DNA of 11,473 bases from Firmicutes bacterium UBA6811 (GTDB taxonomy: Bacteria; Bacillota; SHA-98; UBA4971): the NCBI GenBank assembly GCA_002452295.1, contig DKEX01000102.1:5773-17245 (forward strand), in the 5' to 3' direction. Shown here piece after piece: positions 1 through 6,587 of the stretch. Every line of letters starts with the position of its first letter. Position 1 is the stretch's first letter. Made by a program: the position numbers and the translations under genes. The notes under the pieces are model-generated. The model was given only the letters and a program-made list of their open reading frames with translations. It ran no database searches and was not told the origin of the DNA.

Positions 1-24
1 TGGAGGAACGCATTGAGGGGCCTA

Positions 25-981
25 TCATCCCTTGAGCCCCGTCGTGACCACGCCTTTCACGAAGTGCCGCTGGTTGAAGATGAAGATGAGGAGCACGGGG
101 AGGGTCACGACGAGCGTTGCGGCCATCAGGGGCCCCCAGTCAACGAGGAACTGAGACCTGAAGATCTGGAGACCGAGCTGCACCGTCCGCATGTGCTCTG
201 AGTTCGTTATCACGAGAGGCCACAGGAAGTCGTCCCACACGCCGGTGAAGGAGAATATGGCCAGGGTGGCGAGCACCGGGCGACTGAGCGGGAGATAGAT
301 CTTGGAGTAGATCGTGAACTCACTCGCCCCGTCAACCCTTGCTGCATCGTTGATCTCGGTTGGAATCGACGTGAAGAACTGGCGCGTGAGAAACACTCCG
401 AACACGCTCACGATGTATGGAAGGATGAGGCCCCAGTATGTGTTGATGAGGCCTGTGCCGTTCTGGCCGGAGAGGTTGTTGCCGCCCGCGAGGGGAAATC
501 TCCTCACAAGAATGAACAGGGGAATGAGCGTCACGTACACAGGTATCATCATGGTTGCCAGGACTGCAAAGAAAATGAGGCTTTTCCCTGGGAAATCGAG
601 CCTTGCGAAGGAGTATCCCGCGAGCGAGCAAAAGAAGAGGTTCAGCAGCGTGGCTGTCACCGAGACGACAGCGCTATTGAGAAAGTAGCGGGCGAAATTC
701 GTGTACCTGAACGCGTTCACGAAGTGTTCAAAGGTTATCTTCGTCGGTATCCATACCGGCGGGTATGCAAATAGCTCTTGGTTGGGCTTAAAAGAGCTCA
801 TGAGCATCCAGGCGAAAGGCCCGGCCATCACGATGGCGATTGCCGCGAGGACAACGTAGACCGCGGCGCCGGCCAGGGCGCGGCGAAGACGGGCTCGCCG
901 CCTCTCGAGAGATGCTCTCGAGTGTGGGCCCGGGGTGTTCCATCGCCGAGACCCACATATCTCCTGTCGCACGTCGCGCAT
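25..981 (-). CDS. Carbohydrate ABC transporter permease, MalG type
   Basis: Inner-membrane subunit of a binding-protein-dependent sugar importer; it pairs with the MalF-type permease encoded just upstream. The 318-residue protein has a basic N-terminus (about residues 28-35), a first membrane segment at about 38-60, further hydrophobic segments at about 100-122, 136-158, 183-200 and 236-256, and a last one at about 284-303. The cytoplasmic EAA loop that docks on the ATPase is at about 209-235 (EINDAARVDGAS followed by a conserved LPLSRP). These features match the CUT1 family. I chose the ATG at 981 because GGGGGA lies about 9 bases upstream. An in-frame GTG at 1026 would add 15 residues with no better ribosome site. 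The gene is preceded by an unusually long 259-base gap. It is complete, ending in TGA at 25-27. The transported sugar cannot be read from the permease. Confidence 0.93.
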   Translation of the reverse strand: MRDVRQEICGSRRWNTPGPHSRASLERRRARLRRALAGAAVYVVLAAIAIVMAGPFAWMLMSSFKPNQELFAYPPVWIPTKITFEHFVNAFRYTNFARYFLNSAVVSVTATLLNLFFCSLAGYSFARLDFPGKSLIFFAVLATMMIPVYVTLIPLFILVRRFPLAGGNNLSGQNGTGLINTYWGLILPYIVSVFGVFLTRQFFTSIPTEINDAARVDGASEFTIYSKIYLPLSRPVLATLAIFSFTGVWDDFLWPLVITNSEHMRTVQLGLQIFRSQFLVDWGPLMAATLVVTLPVLLIFIFNQRHFVKGVVTTGLKG

Positions 982-1240
982 GTTCGCGCATCCCCCACTT
1001 GCTGCAGACTCACGGGTTGGTCCCACTGCACGCTCACCGGCCTTTCAATGCCCGCCTCGCACACTGCACGGCGGGGCCTCCTGTTCTCGAGGAACTACCC
1101 AATGCGTACTCATGTCGATCCACATCGGCGTCGCAATGCTGTTTTTGCTTCAGGGTTATTCCATGGCATAGCTCCGAGGTTTCCCCGCTGGAGGGCAATG
1201 CTGTGCTTCGCTTCCCACATCGCCACCCTGCGCCCGCGGG
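982..1240. other. Long non-coding gap between the two permease genes
   Basis: MalF- and MalG-type permease genes are normally nearly contiguous, yet 259 bases separate them here. I see no T-rich terminator and no convincing promoter. On the minus strand an AGGAGG at 1077-1082 stands 7 bases before a GTG at 1069 that opens an 11-codon reading frame ending at 1034. It is not in frame with the downstream permease. This could be a short leader frame or chance. A 36-codon frame at 1110-1220 has a poor ribosome site and no recognisable sequence. Confidence 0.55.
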
Positions 1241-2149
1241 TTAGTCGAGCCTCGTCTGGAAGTACCTGATATTGACCAGCGACAGCACAAGGATCACGCC
1301 GAATAGCAGGAATGCAACGGCTGATGCTTCTCCCATCTCGAAGTACTGGAACGCTCGCTGGTATACGAGGAACGCCACCGTGGTCGTGCTGTCGAGCGGC
1401 CCGCCGCCAGTCATGGCGTACACCTCGCCGAAGGTCTGAAACGTGCTGATGAGACCCATCACAATGATGTAGTACGTCACCGGCTTCAGCATGGGCCAGG
1501 TGATGTAACGGAACTTGCCCAGGCCCGATGCGCCGTCGATCTCGGCGGCCTCGTACAGGTACTGCGGGATGCCCTGCAACCCCGCGAGGTAAATGACCAT
1601 GTTCCATCCGACGCCCCTCCAGACGCGCATCAGCACAAGCGAGTGGAGCGCGAGGGCCGGGCTTCCCAGCCAGTTGACGGGACCGACCCCGAGCTTTCCA
1701 AGGATCAGATTGATGAGGCCCGAGCGCGGCTCATACAGCCAGAGCCATATCATGCTCACGGCTATTATGGACGTCACCACCGGTAAGTAGAACAGCGTCC
1801 TGAAGATGACTATCCCCCGGGTGGCCCGGTTCACGAGGAGCGCGAGCGCGAGAGATATCGCGATATTGAGCGGGAGGACCTCCAGGGCATACTGGGCTGT
1901 ATTCCTCATGGCCCTGCGAAACAGATCGTCACGGAACAGCAGCTTGACATAGTTTGCCACGCCCACCCATTTGGGTGCGGTCAGGATGTTGTAATCTGTG
2001 AAGCTTAGGTACAGCGACGACGCGATGGGGATGAAGTGAACAATGAGGACGTACAACGCCATGGGGGCAACGAAAAGGTAGCCCATCAGCATGGTGTGTC
2101 GCCTGGCACGGTTCTTCCAGTATGACGACACGCTGTGGCTCGCGCTCAT
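1241..2149 (-). CDS. Carbohydrate ABC transporter permease, MalF type
   Basis: First inner-membrane subunit of the CUT1-type sugar importer. The 302-residue protein begins with a short basic cytoplasmic tail. It has membrane segments at about residues 22-43, 88-107, 114-138, 168-190, 224-246 and 275-295. The EAA loop is at about 200-223 (EAAEIDGASGLGKF then WPMLKP), and a family-typical GEVYAMTGGGP stretch lies at 241-251. I chose the ATG at 2149 because a GGTGG/GGAAGGA purine-rich site stands just upstream. The reading frame stays open to 2191, but that extension would run into the stem-loop at 2170-2203. The gene follows the binding-protein gene across a 77-base gap holding that hairpin, which probably lowers permease expression relative to the binding protein. 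Family assignment is firm; the substrate is inferred only from neighbours. Confidence 0.94.
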   Translation of the reverse strand: MSASHSVSSYWKNRARRHTMLMGYLFVAPMALYVLIVHFIPIASSLYLSFTDYNILTAPKWVGVANYVKLLFRDDLFRRAMRNTAQYALEVLPLNIAISLALALLVNRATRGIVIFRTLFYLPVVTSIIAVSMIWLWLYEPRSGLINLILGKLGVGPVNWLGSPALALHSLVLMRVWRGVGWNMVIYLAGLQGIPQYLYEAAEIDGASGLGKFRYITWPMLKPVTYYIIVMGLISTFQTFGEVYAMTGGGPLDSTTTVAFLVYQRAFQYFEMGEASAVAFLLFGVILVLSLVNIRYFQTRLD

Positions 2150-2169
2150 GAGAGACCACCGTTCCTTCC

Positions 2170-2203
2170 GCCCGGCAACACGTGCTCGCACGTGTTGCCG
2201 GGC
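2170..2203 (-). promoter_or_regulatory. Perfect 15-bp stem-loop between binding-protein and permease genes
   Basis: The arm at 2170-2184 (GCCCGGCAACACGTG) is exactly complementary to 2189-2203, with a 4-base loop at 2185-2188. On the transcribed strand the hairpin starts 23 bases after the binding-protein stop codon and ends about 20 bases before the permease ATG. No run of U follows, so it is unlikely to be a plain intrinsic terminator. Similar hairpins between binding-protein and permease genes, as in the E. coli malE-malF interval, protect the upstream mRNA and set unequal expression. That role is inferred here. Confidence 0.85.
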
Positions 2204-2226
2204 CTTCCTTATCGTCTACTTGCCGT

Positions 2227-3486
2227 CTACTTCTTGAGGATTTCGTCCCCTTCTTTCGCAGCGGCATCCAGCGCCTCCTTCGGTGTCATGGCGCCGTACA
2301 TCGCTTTCTCGATGTAGCGCGAGAGCACGTCACGTATCTTCACCCACTGCGGAATGTTGGGGTTTCCACGTGCGGAAGGCATCCCCTTCACGTATGTCTT
2401 GAGGTTCGCGTCTTCCGCTATGAAGCTCATGTTCGCAAGGGACTGGCGCGGCGGCAGGCTGCGGAGGGATCCGCAGATTGTCTCAATGGCTTTGGGAGAA
2501 CTGAAGTATGTCATGGTCCGCCATGCCTCGGGCTTGTGCTTGCTGGACTTCGACATGAAGAACCCGTTGAATGCATACAGAGCCACCTGCTTCTTGCGTG
2601 CGAGCGGCGGAGCGATTCTGACTTCTTTGTACACGTCCGGCGCATACGTTTTCACCGCGGCGCAGTCGCCCGGGACCGCGAAGAGCATCGCGACCTCGCC
2701 TGTGGCGATGGACGGAATGTTGCCCTGTCCCATGTTTATGCTTGTATCTGTGGTCTTGTCCTTGTGGATGAGGTCCACGATGAACTGCAGCGCCTCAACC
2801 CCCTCGGGGCTGTTGAAGACGCACTTAGTGAAGTCCTGGTTGAAGAAATCCCCGCCGTTCTGCCACAGGAGGCACGCCCAGATCTGCGGCGGGTTCACTC
2901 CCGTGGACGGGAGGTCCAGACCCTCTCTGACCAGGCGTCCGCCCTGCCAGATGGTGAGTTTCTTCGCGGCATCGCGAAGCTCTTCCCATGTGGCAGGCGG
3001 CTTGTTCGGGTCAAGCCCGACCTCCTTGAACTGGTCGGCACGGTACATGAGCAGCCACCCTGATCCGAAGATAGGCATCATGTATCGCTTGCCGAAGTAG
3101 ACTCCCGCGTCGAGCGTTACACCGAAGTCGGCCGCGTCAGGCATTGCGGCGATGTAGCCATCCAGCGGCTCCACCTGGTCGCTCGAGGCGAACCCCGCGG
3201 TTGCGGCCTGCCCGTGCATGAAGACGTCAGGCGCGACCCCTCCGGCGAACGATGTCGCGAGCTTGGTCGAGAGATCGCCCCACGGGACAAACGTGACCTC
3301 AAGGTCGATGTCGGGATTCGCCGCTTTGAAATCAGGGACCAGCTCGTTGTTAACGGCGTCCATCATGGGCTTGGGGTTGCCGGCAAACCAGAGATTGATC
3401 TTGACCTTGTCAGCGGCCATACCCGGGACCGCGATGCAGGCCACAAGCATCGCTACTACCAGCGCTTGCACCAACCTCCGTACCAT
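2227..3486 (-). CDS. Extracellular sugar-binding protein of ABC importer (SBP family 1)
   Basis: Captures the sugar outside the membrane and delivers it to the two permeases encoded downstream. The 419-residue length is typical of SBP family 1. The N-terminus has an MVRR basic start and a hydrophobic core at residues 5-20. A signal peptidase I site is likely near 24-25 (PGMA/AD). An LVAC lipobox-like string ends at Cys17, so a lipoprotein is possible, but the hydrophobic run after the Cys argues against it. The mature protein opens with KVKINLWFAG and continues with a VEVTFVPWGDLSTKL-like stretch and GGVAPDVFMHG, all typical of the family. The ATG at 3486 has a very strong ribosome site, AAAGGAGGG at 3496-3504, 9 bases upstream, as expected for an abundant binding protein. 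The gene starts 122 bases after the GH3 gene. Confidence 0.94.
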   Translation of the reverse strand: MVRRLVQALVVAMLVACIAVPGMAADKVKINLWFAGNPKPMMDAVNNELVPDFKAANPDIDLEVTFVPWGDLSTKLATSFAGGVAPDVFMHGQAATAGFASSDQVEPLDGYIAAMPDAADFGVTLDAGVYFGKRYMMPIFGSGWLLMYRADQFKEVGLDPNKPPATWEELRDAAKKLTIWQGGRLVREGLDLPSTGVNPPQIWACLLWQNGGDFFNQDFTKCVFNSPEGVEALQFIVDLIHKDKTTDTSINMGQGNIPSIATGEVAMLFAVPGDCAAVKTYAPDVYKEVRIAPPLARKKQVALYAFNGFFMSKSSKHKPEAWRTMTYFSSPKAIETICGSLRSLPPRQSLANMSFIAEDANLKTYVKGMPSARGNPNIPQWVKIRDVLSRYIEKAMYGAMTPKEALDAAAKEGDEILKK

Positions 3487-3608
3487 GGTCGGGTTCCCTC
3501 CTTTGGTGTTCTTGATGATCTGTGTTGCGGGATCCTCAAAAACCCTATCTCTCCGTAAACGACGCAACGCCTATCCAGGAATCACCGCTTGCGCTGCTTC
3601 CCCAGGCA
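3487..3608. other. Gap between GH3 and binding-protein genes
   Basis: A 122-base interval in which I find no convincing -35/-10 pair and no terminator. Beyond the ribosome site, only a weak GTTGCG/CGCAAC pair (3524-3529 and 3563-3568) is visible, with a loop too long to trust. Confidence 0.4.
3496..3504 (-). promoter_or_regulatory. Strong ribosome binding site of the binding-protein gene
   Basis: AAAGGAGGG on the minus strand, 9 bases before the ATG at 3486. It decides this start over the longer open frame that reaches 3567, whose extra residues do not look like a signal peptide. Confidence 0.88.
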
Positions 3609-5318
3609 TCACCTCCGTTCGACCGCTGTTTCTACAGGGAGAGTCCCTTTCGGTTCGCTCTCGCCGAAGATCGCCTCGACAGCCGCTTCTATCGCTGGCG
3701 TGCAGTAATCGTACGCTGCTACGAAGCAGTCCATCTCGGGGATGTGCCTGATGATGAAGGGATTGAAGAGGCCAAGCCCTATCACCGGCTTGCCAGAGCA
3801 GGTGAGGGACCTCGCCATTTCCACCTCGCCCGGGTTCAGATCTTTTCTTGTGCAGAACGCCGCGATGAAAGCGTCGGCCCGCGTGCCCATGTCAGAGCCG
3901 GTGGCCTCGCGCACTTCGGTGCACCTGCCGTGCCTGCGAGAAAAGGCCTGCAGGAGTTTCTCTCTGGCACGTTGCCACCGCTCGCCCTGCAACTCGTTCT
4001 CATGAGCGATGAAGACGATGCCGAGCAGGCACTCATCGCTAAGGCGAAACGGCAGGAGCTTCCTCCTGTCGCGGACCACGGTTATGGCGCTTCGAAACAC
4101 GTTCGCGAAGAACTGCTCGTGCGCCACGCTTCGTGGGCTCTGAGCTGGCTCCAATGGCTCGCGGTACGCTCCGGCGACCCCTAGATGTCGAGAGAGAGCA
4201 CCGCGGGACGCGGGAAGGAGACCCACCCGGAGTTTCGCGCGCAGGACGCGACGCACGGCGTCGTCAAGCCTCGCGGAACTCAAGCTCCCGGCCCGGGCCG
4301 CCGACACGAGCGCCCCGAGCGTCGTTCTTTGGAGATCCCGGTCGTCTGCGGCTAGCAACAGGTCTATTCCCGCGGCCACCGCTCTGACAGCCGCCTCGCC
4401 CGTGTCATAGCGGTCTGCTATCGCTTTCATGCTCATGAGGTCGCTCATCGCCACGCCCGGGAATCTGAGCTCGCCTTTGAGCAGCCCGGAGACAGCTACA
4501 TGTGACAGAGTCGCAGGGACCGTCGCGTCAGGCTCGATCCCCGGAAAGGCGACGTGCGCGGTCATAATAGCATCTGCGCCGGCGGCGACGGCGTGCTTGA
4601 ACGGGACGAGGTCCACACGTTCCAGCCGCCTTCGGTCGTGGGGGACAACCGGCAGATCCAGGTGGGAATCGTCGCGCGTGTCGCCGTGCCCTGGGAAATG
4701 CTTGCCGCAGCACAGGATGCCAGCATCTCTGAAACCCCGGATGGCGGCCGCGCCGAGCCTTGCTACCAGGTGCGGGTCCGCCCCGAACGAGCGCACGCCT
4801 ATGACCGGGTTCAGAACATCGCTGTTGACATCAAGCACCGGCGCGAGGTTCATGTTGATGCCGAGCGCTCGGAGGTCCGTGCCACTCGCATGGGCGACGC
4901 GGTGCGCCAGTTCTTCTGAGCCGGCGGCACCTATCGCCATCGCGCCGGGCGGCGTGGCGACCTCGCTTTCCCAGAGCTGGACGGCGGTGCCCCCTTCCTG
5001 ATCGATGGCAACAAACAAGCCGATGCCCGCTTTCGAACGGCACGCCATGTCTTGAAGCTGGCTGGTCAGTGCCGCAAGCTCGCGCGCTCCCCTGACGTTG
5101 CGGCGGTAAAGGATGACCCCGCCCACTCCCAGGTTTCTCACCATGGTTTCCGTGTCCGGGTCGATCTCACCCGACGGGAGGCCGACCATGAGGAGCTGAG
5201 CCGCCTTTTGCTCGACGGACAGCGAGGCGGTGATCCTGTCCACGGCTGCGTATGACGCGCCAGGCTGCGTGATCGGTATGTGTCGGTGTGCAAGCCTGTC
5301 CGGCTCCATGCGTTTCAT
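3609..5318 (-). CDS. GH3 glycosidase, NagZ-type beta-N-acetylhexosaminidase
   Basis: Predicted to release beta-linked N-acetylhexosamine (or a close analogue) from imported oligosaccharide. No signal peptide is visible, so it should act in the cytoplasm. Counting from the ATG at 5318 (569 residues), the GH3 barrel covers about 25-370: DQEGG at 106-110, GVRSFG at 174-179, the NagZ signature GKHFPGHGDT at 205-214 with the Asp217-Ser-His219 acid/base pair, and nucleophile Asp293 in MSDLMSMKAI. A second alpha/beta domain fills about 405-560, as in two-domain Firmicute NagZ. Oddity: the Arg that normally follows DQEGG is Thr111. The retained Asp-His loop points to a hexosaminidase (or GH3 phosphorylase) rather than a beta-glucosidase. 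An ATG at 5309 is an equally possible start. The open frame reaches 5432, but that part encodes Arg/Thr repeats from a tandem DNA repeat. Confidence 0.88.
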   Translation of the reverse strand: MKRMEPDRLAHRHIPITQPGASYAAVDRITASLSVEQKAAQLLMVGLPSGEIDPDTETMVRNLGVGGVILYRRNVRGARELAALTSQLQDMACRSKAGIGLFVAIDQEGGTAVQLWESEVATPPGAMAIGAAGSEELAHRVAHASGTDLRALGINMNLAPVLDVNSDVLNPVIGVRSFGADPHLVARLGAAAIRGFRDAGILCCGKHFPGHGDTRDDSHLDLPVVPHDRRRLERVDLVPFKHAVAAGADAIMTAHVAFPGIEPDATVPATLSHVAVSGLLKGELRFPGVAMSDLMSMKAIADRYDTGEAAVRAVAAGIDLLLAADDRDLQRTTLGALVSAARAGSLSSARLDDAVRRVLRAKLRVGLLPASRGALSRHLGVAGAYREPLEPAQSPRSVAHEQFFANVFRSAITVVRDRRKLLPFRLSDECLLGIVFIAHENELQGERWQRAREKLLQAFSRRHGRCTEVREATGSDMGTRADAFIAAFCTRKDLNPGEVEMARSLTCSGKPVIGLGLFNPFIIRHIPEMDCFVAAYDYCTPAIEAAVEAIFGESEPKGTLPVETAVERR

Positions 5319-5498
5319 CCTCAATGACCCACCCGCTCGCTTATGCTGAGAGGTTCCCGCTTCGTGAGGTAGATGTCCCTGACTGTCACAACTCCTCACA
5401 GTCCTCGTAGTCCTGGTAGTCCTTCGTCCCACTGCTTCCGCCTGCTTCTCGACGAAGGAAGCCCCGAACGGGGAGCTATCAGATGGGCAAGGACGATG
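5319..5498. other. Gap between GNAT and GH3 genes with hairpins
   Basis: This 180-base interval contains a small inverted repeat CCCCG-AA-CGGGG at 5462-5473, just after the GNAT stop codon. It also has a 9-bp inverted repeat (TCCTTCGTC 5420-5428 with GACGAAGGA 5451-5459, loop 22 bases). No U-run follows either on the transcribed strand, so termination is doubtful. They may process or stabilise the message between the two operon halves. Confidence 0.5.
5391..5423. repeat. Short tandem repeat, 9-base unit
   Basis: On the minus strand the units read AGGACTACC, AGGACTACG, AGGACTGTG and a partial AGGAGT, at 5415-5423, 5406-5414, 5397-5405 and 5391-5396. The array lies in the gap before the GH3 gene. 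If translated in the GH3 frame it gives Arg-Thr-Thr repeats. Confidence 0.75.
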
Positions 5499-6587
5499 TC
5501 ATACCACGCGTTTGTGCTGGGGCGCGGCGTCGGGCCGGACCGCAGCCTCTGCCGCGACGCCGCACTCGTATGCCAGGTACCTTTCCCAGGGAAGGAAGCC
5601 TGTACGCCCGTAAAAGTCCACAAGAACGGTCCAGTCTATGTTGCACACTGTGACCCTTCGGCTAGAAAGCTCCGAGAGCGCTGTCGATAGGAGGACGAGG
5701 CCTAGCCCCTTGCCCCGGTGACCTGCCGCGACCCCCATGGGGCCGAGGCCGCCCCCGTCTGCCCTGTCGCAAAGCCAGTACAGGCTGGGTCCGATAACGG
5801 CTGAGTCCCGGGTATAAATGCGGGCGGCTCCCACAATATCGCTGCCCGCGCACGCCACGATGACGTCCTCCGCTGCTCCCCCACGCTCAAAGAACTCCGC
5901 TACCTCGTAGAGCCACCGTCCTGGGAACTCCATCGCAAAGAACTCGATGATAGATTGCTTTTCGTCGCTTTTGGCCGGGCGGAACGCGTAACTGCCTTCG
6001 AGCTCTCGCACGTATTCTCTGGCATCTGGGGGGAATCTGAAATCAGCTATGTTCCCGCGCAGATCAAAGGCGCACGCTCCAGTGGCCTTGAATCCAAGGC
6101 GCTCGAAGAAACGGGCCGCACCGCTGCACGACGCGGGGACCCCCGGGAAGAAGTGCCAGATGTCCTGTCCGGCCAGAATCCGGTTTGCCCCGCGGGACCT
6201 GAGGGATTCCAGGACGCTCCGGACGAGAGCCCGGCCTATCCCTACGTGGCGCAGATGTGGCGCCACGAATACCGTGCTGAGCCACCCTGTCCCCGGCAGG
6301 AGCCCGAGGTTCCCAACGGGCTCCCGCAGGACCTTGCCGGACGCGTACCCCGCAAGTTCCCCGCCTTTTCTTGCCACAAATGCCGTCGCCGTGTCGAAGT
6401 TCCTGTCAAGAGCGGTATTCTGCCGAAAAAGTCGCCTGGCCATTGTGAAGCGTCGCGGAAAGCTTTCGTTCCAGAGGTCGACCACTTCACTCTCAAGGTC
6501 ATAATCGTAATAGTGCACAGATATGCCCGCCGGAACGCGGCAGGGCGTCTTCAGTCCGTCCTGTGCCTGCACCGCGTCAAGACTCAA
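5499..6587 (-). CDS. Tandem GNAT-domain protein (putative N-acetyltransferase)
   Basis: Two GNAT (acetyl-CoA-dependent acyltransferase) domains in one chain of about 362 residues. Domain 1 (about 25-180) has the acetyl-CoA loop FVAPHLRHVGIGRALV at 107-122 and the FFERLGF motif at 160-166. Domain 2 (about 200-345) has GVAAGHRGKGLGLVLL at 285-300 and FYGRTGF at 325-331. Both pyrophosphate-binding loops (RHVGIG and RGKGLG) look intact. The start is uncertain: no ATG fits. I prefer the TTG at 6587, which follows an AGGGGGG stretch and overlaps the oxidoreductase stop by 11 bases, suggesting translational coupling. A GTG at 6518 just before the first domain is the main alternative. The open frame back to 6773 encodes low-complexity residues inside the neighbouring gene and is probably not translated. 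Acetylation of an amino sugar would fit the hexosaminidase next door, but the substrate is unknown. Confidence 0.85.
   Translation of the reverse strand: MSLDAVQAQDGLKTPCRVPAGISVHYYDYDLESEVVDLWNESFPRRFTMARRLFRQNTALDRNFDTATAFVARKGGELAGYASGKVLREPVGNLGLLPGTGWLSTVFVAPHLRHVGIGRALVRSVLESLRSRGANRILAGQDIWHFFPGVPASCSGAARFFERLGFKATGACAFDLRGNIADFRFPPDAREYVRELEGSYAFRPAKSDEKQSIIEFFAMEFPGRWLYEVAEFFERGGAAEDVIVACAGSDIVGAARIYTRDSAVIGPSLYWLCDRADGGGLGPMGVAAGHRGKGLGLVLLSTALSELSSRRVTVCNIDWTVLVDFYGRTGFLPWERYLAYECGVAAEAAVRPDAAPQHKRVV

Noticed and set aside
11..24. ATG at 13 as the start of a next gene
   Set aside because: No ribosome site upstream and only a few codons remain before the window ends.
902..922. CTCTCGAGAG palindrome with a second CTCTCGAG copy
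   Set aside because: It lies inside the permease coding sequence and encodes ordinary residues; short enough to be chance.
1110..1220. 36-codon minus-strand frame in the permease gap
   Set aside because: Poorly spaced ribosome site and no recognisable sequence; not enough to call a gene.
2170..2203. Intrinsic terminator
   Set aside because: The stem is strong, but the transcribed strand continues into a purine-rich ribosome site, not a U-run.
2182..3100. Long plus-strand reading frames of 293 and 248 codons opposite the binding-protein gene
   Set aside because: They lie wholly antisense to a clear binding-protein gene, show no family motifs and are the expected by-product of GC-rich codon use.
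5319..5432. Possible N-terminal extension of the GH3 protein from a GTG at 5432
   Set aside because: The extra residues come from the tandem repeat (Arg-Thr-Thr), are not part of the GH3 fold and are not a signal peptide; ATG starts at 5318 or 5309 fit better.
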